This document shows, in pieces, positions 23,638 through 34,247 of a DNA stretch of 64,000 nt. Position 1 is the first letter of the stretch. Each line of letters opens with the position of its first letter. The notes beneath the pieces were generated by a model. The model was not told the origin of the DNA and did no database searches. It saw nothing but the letters and a program-made list of their open reading frames with translations. Source of the DNA: CAZWRV01 sp964636325 (GTDB lineage Bacteria; Verrucomicrobiota; Lentisphaeria; Victivallales; GWF2-50-93); the NCBI GenBank assembly GCA_964636325.1, contig CAZWRV010000021.1, positions 12,583-76,582 on the forward strand, in the 5' to 3' direction. A program made the translations under genes and the position numbers.

Positions 23638-23868
23638 GTGAAATGGGAAAGCAAGGTCGTCAGCCGCGACGACGGGAAATGGGTCATGATGACGGTCGCA
23701 AGCACACCCGGCGGCGACGGCGGCTTTGTGCTCTCCACCGGCGACCAGTGCGGCCGCGACACGCCGTTCGAGAACATCTTCGAAATCGTCAGGGTCGCAA
23801 AGGAGTTCGGTACTTATCCGCTGGATTTAGACAAGATCCGAGAAGAGATAAAACGGTTGGAGAAATAA
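23638..23868 (+). CDS. Small hypothetical protein in the DeoR/mannosidase operon
   Basis: At least 76 residues from a GTG (23638): MKWESKVVSRDDGKWV, then GGFVLSTGDQCGRDTPFENI and KIREEIKRLEK. No signal peptide or transmembrane helix, and no family recognised. A strong AGGAGG (23607-23612) lies too close to the out-of-frame ATG at 23613 but 4 nt before an in-frame CTG at 23617, which would add seven residues; which codon is used is uncertain. It ends 13 bp before the GH2 gene and is probably co-transcribed with it. Confidence 0.6.
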   Translation: MKWESKVVSRDDGKWVMMTVASTPGGDGGFVLSTGDQCGRDTPFENIFEIVRVAKEFGTYPLDLDKIREEIKRLEK

Positions 23869-23881
23869 GGAATAGTCAATC

Positions 23882-25822
23882 ATGAAGACAAGCTATGACT
23901 TGACAAAACTGGAATGGTCGCTCGCAGGACATGTGCCCAACCTATGGAAGTTCATACCGACTTCGCCTCCGCTCGTCCGCGCGAAGGCGAGGGTTCCTGG
24001 CTCGGTGCAGGCCTCTCTCTTCGACGCCGGGATCATCCCCGATTGGAACGTCGGTAACCAGGCGTGGGCCTGCGAATGGGTGGAGAACCGGCACTGGGTC
24101 TACGGAACGGCGCTCCCCGACGCCTGCCTGCCACAGGACAGGATCGTCCGCCTGCGCTGCCACGGCCTCGATCACGGCGGATGGATCTATATGGACGACA
24201 AGGAGATCGGTACGTTCCGAGGTTCGCACCTGCCTCATGTGTTCGACCTGACGGAGGCGGTCCGAGGCGGAGCCCGGAAGCTGAGGATCATTTTCGACTC
24301 GCCGCCGCGCTGGCTCGGGCAGATCGGCCGCACCTCGGAGATGACCGAGTTCAAGACGCGCTTCAACTACACCTGGGACTGGATTCCACGGCTCGTCCAG
24401 ATCGGCGTCAGCGATCCGCTCTTCATCGAAGTCACGGACGGCGTCGAGCTGGGCGAAGTCCGCTGCGTTACCGAGGCGGCCGACAGGCTCCGCGTGTGGA
24501 GCAGGGATCCGCTGCCGCTCGGCTGCAAAATCGCCCTAAGCCTCGTCGGCACAGAAGGCGTCGTCCGCGAAGGCCGCTTCAGCTCCGATGAGTTCTACAG
24601 GGGAATTTGCTGGGAGAAGCTAAAGGTGGAGAAATGGTGGCCGAACGGCCACGGTAAGCAGCCGCTTTACAATGTTGTATGCAAGCTGATCGACTCCGCC
24701 GGAAAAATCCAGGACGAACGCTCTTGGCGCGTGGGGTTCCGCACCATCGAATGGCAGCAGTGCGACGGCGCTCCGGAAGAGGCCGACCCGTGGGTCTGCG
24801 TCGTGAACGGGAAGCGCATCTTCCTGCAGGGGGTCAACTGGCCGCCCGTCAGGCCGAACACCGCCGACGTGACCAGTGAAGACTACCGCAAGCTCCTCAA
24901 GGTCTACCATGAGATAGGCCTCAACACCTTCAGGGTCAACGGAGTAGGAATCCTTGAAAAACCCGCCTTCTACGACATCTGCGACGAGTTGGGGCTGCTC
25001 GTTTGGCAGGACTTTCCCCTGAGCTCGTCCGGTATCGACAACATGCCTCCGTCCGATCATCAGGCGGTCAAGGAGATGTCGAAGATCGCCCGTTCATACA
25101 TCGTCCGCCGACAGCATCATGCGTCGCTGCTGCTCTGGTGCGGCGGCAACGAGCTGACCGATCTCATGTCCCGCCCGATCACCGCCGGACATCCGATGAT
25201 TGCCGCTCTGAAGCGGGTAGCCGAGAGCGAAGACCCTACGCGGAGATTTCTCACGAGCACATCTAGCGGGCCGAGATTCGCCGCCGACGAGAAGGACTTC
25301 GGAAAAGGCCTGCACTGGGACGTCCACGGCCCGTGGATCGGACACACGCTGGACCAGTTGCGCGAATACTACCGCAAGGACGATGCCCTTTTCAGATCGG
25401 AGATCTATTCGCCAGGGACAAGCCCAGTCGAAATGAACGAGCGATATGCCGGAAAGCTCAAGGCGATGCCGATATGCCCCGAAAACAATTTCTGGAACCG
25501 GCCGGTGACCTGGTGGGTCGAGGACAAGGTCTTCGCCTCCGAGCACGGCGGCCGCCCCCCGGAAGATCTCGCAGAATACAGCGAGTGGAGCCAGAAGCGG
25601 CAGGCCGAATTCCTCTGCCTCGCGATGAAGGCATCAAAAGAACGGTTCCCTGGAATCGGCGGCGTGCTGATCTGGTGCGGGCACGACTGCTTCCCTTGCC
25701 CCACCAATACCAGCATCATCGACTTTGAAGCCCGCCCGAAGCTTGCCGCGCTTGAGCTGGCCAAGATCTGGAAACAACCAGCAAAGGGGGAAAGAATGCT
25801 TATTGAGGATAAATCAGAATAA
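23882..25822 (+). CDS. Beta-mannosidase-like glycoside hydrolase, family 2
   Basis: The protein has 646 residues, shorter than the usual 800 or more for full GH2 beta-mannosidases. Order: N-terminal jelly-roll (VPGSVQASLFDAGIIPDWN, 38-56), immunoglobulin-like middle, then a TIM barrel from about 310. Acid/base Glu is E424 in WCGGNE (W419 onward), nucleophile Glu probably E507 in FRSEIYSPG. YTWDWIPRLV near 163-172 is a beta-mannosidase-like feature. No signal peptide, so it acts in the cytoplasm on imported oligosaccharide. It removes beta-linked sugar from the non-reducing end. A GH38 enzyme is encoded nearby, as needed for both bond types of mannan or N-glycan cores. Confidence 0.87.
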   Translation: MKTSYDLTKLEWSLAGHVPNLWKFIPTSPPLVRAKARVPGSVQASLFDAGIIPDWNVGNQAWACEWVENRHWVYGTALPDACLPQDRIVRLRCHGLDHGGWIYMDDKEIGTFRGSHLPHVFDLTEAVRGGARKLRIIFDSPPRWLGQIGRTSEMTEFKTRFNYTWDWIPRLVQIGVSDPLFIEVTDGVELGEVRCVTEAADRLRVWSRDPLPLGCKIALSLVGTEGVVREGRFSSDEFYRGICWEKLKVEKWWPNGHGKQPLYNVVCKLIDSAGKIQDERSWRVGFRTIEWQQCDGAPEEADPWVCVVNGKRIFLQGVNWPPVRPNTADVTSEDYRKLLKVYHEIGLNTFRVNGVGILEKPAFYDICDELGLLVWQDFPLSSSGIDNMPPSDHQAVKEMSKIARSYIVRRQHHASLLLWCGGNELTDLMSRPITAGHPMIAALKRVAESEDPTRRFLTSTSSGPRFAADEKDFGKGLHWDVHGPWIGHTLDQLREYYRKDDALFRSEIYSPGTSPVEMNERYAGKLKAMPICPENNFWNRPVTWWVEDKVFASEHGGRPPEDLAEYSEWSQKRQAEFLCLAMKASKERFPGIGGVLIWCGHDCFPCPTNTSIIDFEARPKLAALELAKIWKQPAKGERMLIEDKSE

Positions 25823-25925
25823 ACAATTTCCAACACGGAATATCCAACCGAAAAAATAGGAGGAATGTTCAGACGAGATAACATGATTGTCAGGATGCCA
25901 TGAGACAATATTGAAACTCTGAAAA

Positions 25926-25999
25926 CGGCTCAGCTCGGCTTCGCCCTACACCCGCCTAGGCGGAGAAAATGTGGAGGGTTGAGCCGTGCTCAACCGCAT
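25926..25999. repeat. GGAGGGTTGAGCCG stem-loop repeat (copy 1)
   Basis: GGCTCAGCTCGGCTTCGCCC on the left is followed by GGAGGGTTGAGCCGTGCTCA on the right, forming a self-complementary unit of about 74 bp. It resembles the more compact copy at 35577-35624. It lies just upstream of the first URO-D gene, in a 234-bp gap without other genes. Confidence 0.7.
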
Positions 26000-26056
26000 T
26001 TTGAAATTGGGGCATCACATTTTATCTTGTTAATCCTGTTATCCTGTCAAATTCTT

Positions 26057-27202
26057 ATGACCACGCATATAAATATCGATTATCCCATCGAGAAGATGGA
26101 ACGGAACCGCCTGCGCATGGAGGCGCGGAGCCGCTTTGAGTATGCGGACCGCGTGCCGGTCGGATTCTGCCTGGTGGCACGCTACTTCACACCGATTTTT
26201 GGCATCCCCTACAGCACAATCTTCAAGAACGTGAAGGAGCACTATCACTGGCAACTCCAGTTCCTGAAATACCGCATCGAGAATATTCCTGAGGACATGA
26301 TATGCCAGGGGCGAGATCTCTGGATCGGCCCCTACTTCGACAACGTCCTTGACTCTGCCGCCTTCGGCGCCGAAATCGTCTGGCCGGAGAACGAAACCCT
26401 CCACAGCATGCCAGTTATCTCTAGCGTCGATCAGATGGAGAAATATCCGATGCCTGCTCCCGGCACCGGCCTCTGGAAGCAGGCGATAGAATGGAGCATT
26501 GAGATGAGGCAGTTCGCCGAAGATACACGCCTCACGTTCAACGACGAAGAAGGCCGCGTCCGGATCGTAGCACCAGGCATCAGCGGCCTGAGCCCGCACA
26601 TGATCGCAATCGACCTTGTCGGCACGGACTTCTACTGCTGGCAGGCGGAATTTCCCGACGCCTGCCACAGGTTCCTCGACAGGATCACAAACACTCTGAT
26701 CGAAGCCCATAAGTATTTCCTCAGCCTCGACAACGCCGCGTGGAACGGCCAAGGCTGGCTCGCCGAGGACACTGCCACTGTCATGTCGCCGGAAATGTTC
26801 AAGGAATTCTGCGTTCCGTATGCGGACCGGGTTTTCGGCCCTTCTAAGAATAGAGGCGTCCACATGTGCGGCCCCAGCACGCATCTCCACAAGGCACTAA
26901 TCGAAGACATGCGCATGACAAGCTTCGACCTCTTCGGGTATCTGGTCGAACCCGAGATCGCCGCCAAAAATCTAGGCGGGAAGACGTTGCTGTGGGGCAA
27001 CATCAACCCGATGTTGATGCTCAACGGCAGCAAGGCCGAGGTGAAGCAGGCGGCCCGGAAGGCACTGGAGGCGATGGCTCCATGCGGCGGACTGATGCTC
27101 GGCGACGGAGCGAACGTATGCCCTGGCACGCCACTGGAAAACCTCGCGGCGCTCACCGAGGCCGCCGAGGAATATGGAAAGCCGATAGTCCAGCTAAGAT
27201 AA
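26057..27202 (+). CDS. URO-D family protein with methyltransferase-type zinc ligands
   Basis: About 381 residues (ATG at 26057; alternative at 26096). Uroporphyrinogen-decarboxylase-like TIM barrel: RFEYADRVPVGF at the start, LGGKTLLWGNINPMLMLNGS before the C-terminal strand. GVHMCGPSTHLHKALIED gives H-x-C. A third Cys follows 83 residues later in GDGANVCPGTP. This H-x-C...C spacing resembles the MtaA/MtbA methyltransferases, which bind zinc there, more than true HemE. It sits between the GH2 and GH38 genes. A role in demethylating an O-methyl sugar or handling another methyl donor is speculative; no corrinoid protein is seen. Confidence 0.8.
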   Translation: MTTHINIDYPIEKMERNRLRMEARSRFEYADRVPVGFCLVARYFTPIFGIPYSTIFKNVKEHYHWQLQFLKYRIENIPEDMICQGRDLWIGPYFDNVLDSAAFGAEIVWPENETLHSMPVISSVDQMEKYPMPAPGTGLWKQAIEWSIEMRQFAEDTRLTFNDEEGRVRIVAPGISGLSPHMIAIDLVGTDFYCWQAEFPDACHRFLDRITNTLIEAHKYFLSLDNAAWNGQGWLAEDTATVMSPEMFKEFCVPYADRVFGPSKNRGVHMCGPSTHLHKALIEDMRMTSFDLFGYLVEPEIAAKNLGGKTLLWGNINPMLMLNGSKAEVKQAARKALEAMAPCGGLMLGDGANVCPGTPLENLAALTEAAEEYGKPIVQLR

Positions 27203-27234
27203 CAAAGATATCTTTCAATGATTTGCCGTATCTA

Positions 27235-27368
27235 TAAATTCCAAATCACAAATTCCAAATTCCAAATAAATCTAAAATTTCAGCATCCAATCCCCAAACT
27301 CCGACTCGCGTTGTTTGGTTTTTGATTATTGGAATCTATTTGAGATTTGGTGCTTGGAATTTGGAGTT
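27235..27368. repeat. Dispersed AAATTCCAAATAAATC inverted repeat (copy 2)
   Basis: AAATTCCAAATTCCAAATAA at the left and inverted GGAATCTATTTGAGATTTGG plus TTGGAATTTGGAG at the right. It is related to 7371-7486. It fills the gap between the URO-D gene and the GH38 gene, whose Shine-Dalgarno follows at once. Confidence 0.75.
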
Positions 27369-27388
27369 TTTCCAATCAGGAGGTTATG

Positions 27389-29902
27389 ATGGCTAAGTCT
27401 AAAAAAGCATTCTTCTACATTCCTCACACGCATTGGGAGGGGGCGGTCTTTAAAACGCGCGAAGGCTATCTTGAGATGGGGCTTCCGCACATCCTTATGG
27501 CCTTGAAGCTTCTCGAAGAGCAGCCGTCCTACCGTTTCGTCCTCGATCAGGCTGCGTATGTCAAGCCGTTTATTGAGCGATATCCGGAGGCCGTGCCGTC
27601 TCTCAGGAAGTTCATCGCCGAGGGGCGCCTGCAGATCATCGGCGGAACAGACGTTATGCACGACTGCAACCAGCCCTGCGGCGAGGCGCTGCTGCGCAAC
27701 ATCCAGTACGGCAAAAAGTTCTTCAAGGAGGCGCTCGGAGTCGACGTGGAAACCTACTGGCCCCTCGACACATTCGGCATGAACGCCCAGATGCCGCAGA
27801 TCCTGCGCAAAGCGGGATTCACAACCACTTGGTGCTGGCGCGGCGTACCGCACAACAAGCTGCCGGCGGAGTTTTTCTGGGAGGGATTGGACGGCACTAA
27901 AATCGCCGCCTGCTGGCTTCCGTTCTCATACGCCTTCCTCTGGGGCCTGCCGAAGGATATTGAAGGATTCACGGCGCAATGCAAGGATCGCTTCTCGAAG
28001 CTTGATCCGTTCGTTCAAGGCGGCGACCGTGCCGGCCTGGCCGGGGCCGATGTCTGCCTGCCCGAGCCGCACATCGCGCCATTGGCCGAAGAGTTCAACC
28101 GCCGCCCCGACGCGCCTTTCACATTTAGCATAGCGGTTCCTGATGAATACGAGGCGCTTGTGAAGCGCAGGAGGGAAGAACAGAATGTAATCGTCAAGGG
28201 TGAGCTCAATCCGATTTTCCAGGGCGGCTACAGCAGCCGCATCGAGCTCAAACAGTGGATGCGCCGATCGGAGCGACAGCTACTGGCTGCCGAACAACTT
28301 ACGGCTGTGGCCCAGCTTCTGGGCGGCAAGGCCGACCTCGATGCGCTATGGCGCGCCTGGGAACCAGTCCTCTTCAACCAGGCTCACGACCTCGCGGCTG
28401 GAGTCATGACTGACGATGTATATACCGACACGGTAAGTGGTTATGAATATTCCGATCGTCTTGCCCGGGAGATGCTCGACCGGGACTGGAACTGGATCTC
28501 CGCAGCCATCGACACCAGGGGCGAGGGCGTGCCGGTGGTTGTGTGGAACACCCTCGGCTGGGCGCGCACCGACGTCGCGGACGTGACGGTCGGCTTTACG
28601 GAACCCGGCATCAAAGGCGTCACAGTCCTCGATTTCGAAGGACAAACTGTCCCGTCCCAGATTGTCGAATCGCGCTTGAACGATGACGGCAGCCTCGCTC
28701 AGGCCAGGATAGTATTTTTGGCTCGAGAAGTTCCCGCGCTTGGTTACGCGGTCTACCGCGTGAAGCCCGGGGAACCGCAGAATATTGCCGGCGAAGCAGG
28801 AGGCAAGATCGAAAACGAATATTATCGCCTGACCTTCGACCGCGGCACCGGTGCGATCACAAGCATCGTCGACAAGACGGGGAACTGCGAACTGCTGGCG
28901 GGGCCTGCCAATGTTGTGACCTGCCAGGAGGACCGTGGTGACCTGTGGGAGCTTTACCATGGCTTGGATGGCGGCAGCCATGTCGCCATGGCACGCAAGC
29001 AGGCTGTTCCCGGCAAAGGCGAAGCCGCATTCAGCGACGAGGAATCTGGCAAGGAAATCATCCGCCGCGGTACGGTGTTTTCAGAATACCGTGTGGCGCA
29101 TCCGTTCAAGAACGGCGAGTTTGCGACGACTGTCTGCCTTTTCAACGGCCTGCGGCGGATTGACATCCGCACGGAAATTCTCAACAACGACAAATGGGTG
29201 CGCTACCAGGCGCTTTTCCCCACGAATATATCAGCGGGCCGGATCGTCCATGAAATTCCGTTCGGCGCAATTGAACGGCCAAACGCAATCGAGTTTCCTG
29301 TGCAGAACTGGTCGGATCTCGGCGACGGACGGCACGGCGTCACCGTCCTTAACGAAGGCCTGCCGGGCAACATCACGACAGGCGGCACGCTGATGCTTTC
29401 CCTTATGAGGTCGCACAACCTTGGCGCATACGGCTTCATCGGCGGCTACGAGCCCGGGATGAGCTCCGATACCGGTTTCCAGCTCGGGAAAAGGTTCAAG
29501 CTGCACTACGGAATAATGAGCCATTCCGGCGACTGGCGCGAGGCGAGGGTTTGGCGCGACGGACTTGAATTCAACCGTCCGCTGATCTGCCGCACCGCTG
29601 CCGTTCGTGACGGGCGCCTTCCCTCGCGCTGGGGCCTCCTGGAAATCTCCCACCCCGACGTCGTCATCAGCGCATGCAGGCCGTGCAAGGATGGCGCAAT
29701 TGTCCTGCGCGTATACGAGGCCGCCGGGCAAGCGGCGGCCGGAGTACAAATCCACATGCATGCATCCATCGCCGACGCCCAGGAAACCGACCTGCTGGAG
29801 AAGGACGGGAAATCGTTCAGCGTCGAAAACCAGACGCTCCACTTCGACATCGCAGCCTTTGAAATTAAAACTTTCAAGCTTAGACTAAACGCTAGCTTGT
29901 AA
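27389..29902 (+). CDS. Alpha-mannosidase-like glycoside hydrolase, family 38
   Basis: The protein has 837 residues. H13 and H15 in IPHTHWEGAV are zinc ligands and D127 in WPLDTFG is the nucleophile-type Asp with the D-x-F-G motif. FNQAHDLAAGV (about 345-355) supplies another ligand. Then an extended C-terminal all-beta half of roughly 450 residues. CAGGAGG (27377-27383) lies 5 nt before the ATG at 27389. There is no signal peptide, so it is a cytoplasmic enzyme removing alpha-mannose. It is co-located with GH2 and the DeoR regulator. Confidence 0.92.
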   Translation: MAKSKKAFFYIPHTHWEGAVFKTREGYLEMGLPHILMALKLLEEQPSYRFVLDQAAYVKPFIERYPEAVPSLRKFIAEGRLQIIGGTDVMHDCNQPCGEALLRNIQYGKKFFKEALGVDVETYWPLDTFGMNAQMPQILRKAGFTTTWCWRGVPHNKLPAEFFWEGLDGTKIAACWLPFSYAFLWGLPKDIEGFTAQCKDRFSKLDPFVQGGDRAGLAGADVCLPEPHIAPLAEEFNRRPDAPFTFSIAVPDEYEALVKRRREEQNVIVKGELNPIFQGGYSSRIELKQWMRRSERQLLAAEQLTAVAQLLGGKADLDALWRAWEPVLFNQAHDLAAGVMTDDVYTDTVSGYEYSDRLAREMLDRDWNWISAAIDTRGEGVPVVVWNTLGWARTDVADVTVGFTEPGIKGVTVLDFEGQTVPSQIVESRLNDDGSLAQARIVFLAREVPALGYAVYRVKPGEPQNIAGEAGGKIENEYYRLTFDRGTGAITSIVDKTGNCELLAGPANVVTCQEDRGDLWELYHGLDGGSHVAMARKQAVPGKGEAAFSDEESGKEIIRRGTVFSEYRVAHPFKNGEFATTVCLFNGLRRIDIRTEILNNDKWVRYQALFPTNISAGRIVHEIPFGAIERPNAIEFPVQNWSDLGDGRHGVTVLNEGLPGNITTGGTLMLSLMRSHNLGAYGFIGGYEPGMSSDTGFQLGKRFKLHYGIMSHSGDWREARVWRDGLEFNRPLICRTAAVRDGRLPSRWGLLEISHPDVVISACRPCKDGAIVLRVYEAAGQAAAGVQIHMHASIADAQETDLLEKDGKSFSVENQTLHFDIAAFEIKTFKLRLNASL

Positions 29903-29928
29903 TAAAGAGTCAACCCTTCGGAAGAGAT

Positions 29929-30213
29929 ATGTTCCAAGCCTCGGAATTTGTAGGACGGATGTTCGATTGGTATGCAGTTGATAAGGACGGACAAATTGCA
30001 TCTTTTGTTAGCGCCTGGGGCTTGATTCCAAACGCAGTCTTTTCCGATGAGGATGCCTATAAAGCCGCAATTAAATTCTTCGAGGGCAGAACCGGAGTGA
30101 CCATAGCTTCTGTTTTTGAGCAATGGCGGAGGATAGCAGCCAAGAACAAGCTTGATGAACGGCCGGCATGGGCTGCAAGGGAGGCCGGGAAAGGTCTGTT
30201 TGCGTATTCGGGA
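29929..30213 (+). pseudogene. Fragment of a small DWYAVDKDG-type protein
   Basis: The frame from ATG 29929 has MFDWYAVDKDGQIASFVSAW at the start and RPAWAAREAGKGLFAYSG near 30213, a two-block pattern I associate with small soluble bacterial proteins of unknown function. After that the frame reads as low-complexity arginine/serine residues (antisense-like) and a different frame becomes coding-like. It therefore looks truncated at about 30213 and fused to unrelated DNA. Confidence 0.5.
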
Positions 30214-30236
30214 AGGCGCCGAAGTGCGATCTCCGG

Positions 30237-30371
30237 AGCTGGGTGCTATCTAGGGCAAAGGACGATCCCGCGCGCCTGGCCGCGGAGAAATGCGACTCCG
30301 ACGCCTTCGTCAGGCTGCTTGCCGAAAAATATTTTTCAATCACGACCAGCGCAATCAGGAAGCATGATCCG
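30237..30371 (+). pseudogene. Fragment of an agarase-like glycoside hydrolase
   Basis: In the frame beginning at 30168, residues SWVLSRAKDDPARLAAEKC and VRLLAEKYFSITTSAIRKHD resemble the segment around a TIM-barrel acid/base region of GH-like proteins in which HDPNHLILG follows. Here the residues after HDP are unrelated. The fragment is 45 codons long, with no start or end of its own. Confidence 0.5.
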
Positions 30372-30537
30372 CAGCCGCCGATTATCGTCTTCGGTGCTCC
30401 GGCCGGCGAGAATCTCGTCGAATTCGTGAAACACATCAGGGCGCTGATTCCTCGACAATAATCCCCGAGCTGGCAAATCTGTTTTCATGTGATAACCTGA
30501 TCCCCCCGGAATTGCAATTACGTAAACATCACTAAAG

Positions 30538-30753
30538 GAGATTCTCCAGGCCGGATGCAATGTGGTCTGCGAAAAGCCGCTGGCCAGGAACGTCGCTATG
30601 CTCGACGAGATGATCGCCGCCGCGAAGAAGGCCGGCAAGATGTTCGCCATGAACACCGGCCCTCACCCGCTGGACCAGGCGCTCACGCTCTTCGGCGACG
30701 GCATGCCCGGTGTACGCTGCTGGATGGACCGCACCCGCACATATACAAGACCG
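30538..30753 (+). pseudogene. Fragment of a Gfo/Idh/MocA oxidoreductase gene
   Basis: The frame 30538-30753 reads EILQAGCNVVCEKPLARN, then LDEMIAAAKKAGKMFAMNTG: the EKP motif and the helix after it, from the middle of a Gfo/Idh protein. There is no Rossmann N terminus before it and no C-terminal domain after it. It directly precedes the second URO-D gene. It supports past recombination or deletion at 29.9-30.8 kb. Confidence 0.7.
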
Positions 30754-30815
30754 TGTGACGCCGGCCCAAGTATTTTTATCGCTTTCAGGGGATATTGAAA
30801 ATAAGGAAGACTGTC

Positions 30816-31802
30816 ATGTCATTGACGCCACGGGAAACCATAGCTCAGAACATGGAATTTCGCTGCGAAGGACGCATCGGCCTGAACTTCGACCGCTGCC
30901 GGCGCGACGACTTCGCCTGGACCGGCGCCAGCCACGGCTTCAAGCCCAAGGTCTGGGTCGAAGGCGACGTGGAATTCTCCACCGACATCTGGGGCAACAC
31001 CTGGCACCGCTTCGTCGGCATGTCGCAGGGTGGCGAGATATACAAGCCCGTACTGGAATCATGGGATCAGCTCGACAAGCTTGCCCTGCCCGACTTGGAT
31101 AATCCGGCTTACTACGAGGCGGCCCGCGAGCTCGGCCGTTCAAGCACGGACAAGTTCAGGGTGGGCTGGATGGCGGGCTGGCCGTTCGCGACCTGCCGCT
31201 ATATGCGCAAGATGGAAATCTATTTCATGGACCTCATCGAGAACCGCGACCGCATCGACGTCCTGCATGACCGCGTGACAAGCCTTTTCGAGGGCGTGAT
31301 CGACCGCTACGGCGAGGCTAAGATGGACGGAGTCATGTTCTGCGAGGATCTGGGAATACAGGACCGCACCCTCATATCGCCGGAAATGTGGAACGATATC
31401 TTCCGTCCGCTGGTGGAGCGGCTCACCTCCCGCGCTCACCGGCACGGCATGAAGGTGATACAGCACTCGTGCGGATACAACTGGGCGCTCGTGGATTCGC
31501 TCTGCGAGGCCGGCATCGACTGCCTGCAGTTCGACCAGCCTGCGGTATATGATCTTACGCTCCTAGCCGAGAAGCTGCGCCGCCACGGAGTCGGCCTCTT
31601 CTCCCCGTGCGACATACAGAAGGTGCTGCCTACGGGCGACAGGGCATTCATCGAGCGCGAGACGCGCCGCCTGGTCAAAACCTTCCGCGGCGGGTTCATT
31701 GCCAAGAACTATCCTGATCTAAAAGGCATCGGCGTCGAGCCCGAGTGGGACCAGTGGGCTTATGAGGAGTTCCTGCGGAGCGGCGCGGCGGACGGTAAAT
31801 GA
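30816..31802 (+). CDS. Second URO-D family protein
   Basis: About 328 residues. The ATG at 30816 has AAGGAAG at 30803-30809. It begins MSLTPRETIAQNMEFRCEGR and shows MDGVMFCEDLGIQDRTLISP and HGMKVIQHSCGYNWALVDSL, the URO-D-like barrel with H-x-C. The third Cys of the MtaA-type zinc site is replaced: the equivalent region reads GGFIAKNYPDLKG. So it is less likely to be a metal-dependent methyltransferase than the first copy. A role with the neighbouring CrtI-like flavoprotein is possible. Cytoplasmic, no signal peptide. Confidence 0.82.
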   Translation: MSLTPRETIAQNMEFRCEGRIGLNFDRCRRDDFAWTGASHGFKPKVWVEGDVEFSTDIWGNTWHRFVGMSQGGEIYKPVLESWDQLDKLALPDLDNPAYYEAARELGRSSTDKFRVGWMAGWPFATCRYMRKMEIYFMDLIENRDRIDVLHDRVTSLFEGVIDRYGEAKMDGVMFCEDLGIQDRTLISPEMWNDIFRPLVERLTSRAHRHGMKVIQHSCGYNWALVDSLCEAGIDCLQFDQPAVYDLTLLAEKLRRHGVGLFSPCDIQKVLPTGDRAFIERETRRLVKTFRGGFIAKNYPDLKGIGVEPEWDQWAYEEFLRSGAADGK

Positions 31803-31841
31803 ACTAACAGTTATCCGTTATTTGGTTATTGGTTGAAAGCG

Positions 31842-33251
<1,410 letters not shown>

Positions 33252-33264
33252 AAGGGAAGCCTGC

Positions 33265-34191
33265 ATGAAAAAATCGTTCTTCTGGTTTTACGCACTGATC
33301 GCAGTCTGCCTTACGGCGATTGTAGGAGCGCTGGTTCTCAAGGAATCAAAGACATGGAAGAGGAAGGAGGCCGCGGCCGGCGCGGAAACGAAGGAAAAGG
33401 AGAGGCCCAAGGAGGTAAAGAAGCCCAAGACCGAGCAGCCGCCGAAGAAGGAGTCCAAGACTGCTCAGGACAAGGGCAAGCAGGTTGCGGCTCCGGTTAA
33501 AAATGGCAAGAAGGCCGCCTCAGCCAAGAAAAACGCCCAGGCCGAGGAGAAGGAGGTGGAAGACCTGGTGAAGAGATACAAGGGGGCGGTAACGGCGGAA
33601 CAGAAGGTTGAAATCCTTGAGGATCTTTCGCTCGTGACCAGCAAGAAGGTTTTGGACCTCATATTCCAGGCGCTGGACGACCCCAGCGAGGACGTCAGGC
33701 TCGCGGCGGTGGCGCTGCTCGAGGACTTCGGCGACGAATCGGTGATCCCGGCGGTCGCGAAGGCGCTGGACGACAAAAGCGAAGAGGTCAGGCTGACCGC
33801 CATAAACGCGCTGGACTCCGTGGATTCTCCCGAATCCACGAGCTGCCTCATAAAGGGCATGGGCGACAGCTCCGAGGATGTCAGGGACGCGGTATTCTTC
33901 GTGCTTTCCGACCGGGACGCGGGGACCAAGGAGGCGATCATCAAGGAGGCCATAAGGTCTGAATATTCCGACGTCAAGTCCAGGGTCCCCGACCTTGCCA
34001 TAGACGTCCCTTCGCACAACACCATGGACATGCTGATCGAGGCGTTGAAGGACAAGGATCCCGACTTCAGGGAGGAGGTCACTTCCATAATCAGCTTCTT
34101 CGTCTCAGAGGACTTCGAAAGCTACGAGGAAGCCAAGGCGTGGTGGGACAAGAACAAGGACAAGTTCGACGAGGAGCTTTTCGAGAAGTGA
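33265..34191 (+). CDS. Membrane-anchored HEAT-repeat protein
   Basis: The protein has 308 residues. One N-terminal hydrophobic helix (FFWFYALIAVCLTAIVGALV) anchors it, followed by a Lys/Glu/Ala/Pro-rich linker (about 30-100). Then come HEAT repeats (about 120-270), with the DPSEDVRLAAVALLEDFGDE unit recurring as DKSEEVRLTAINALDSVDSP and DSSEDVRDAVFFVLSDRDAG. HEAT arrays bind other proteins. It starts 13 bp after the CrtI-like gene and probably ends that operon. It converges with the FHA gene. Confidence 0.85.
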   Translation: MKKSFFWFYALIAVCLTAIVGALVLKESKTWKRKEAAAGAETKEKERPKEVKKPKTEQPPKKESKTAQDKGKQVAAPVKNGKKAASAKKNAQAEEKEVEDLVKRYKGAVTAEQKVEILEDLSLVTSKKVLDLIFQALDDPSEDVRLAAVALLEDFGDESVIPAVAKALDDKSEEVRLTAINALDSVDSPESTSCLIKGMGDSSEDVRDAVFFVLSDRDAGTKEAIIKEAIRSEYSDVKSRVPDLAIDVPSHNTMDMLIEALKDKDPDFREEVTSIISFFVSEDFESYEEAKAWWDKNKDKFDEELFEK

Positions 34192-34247
34192 GCATGGATT
34201 CGGCAAAACAGCTTTTGCAGAATTCATATTGTACATTTATTTTCCAC

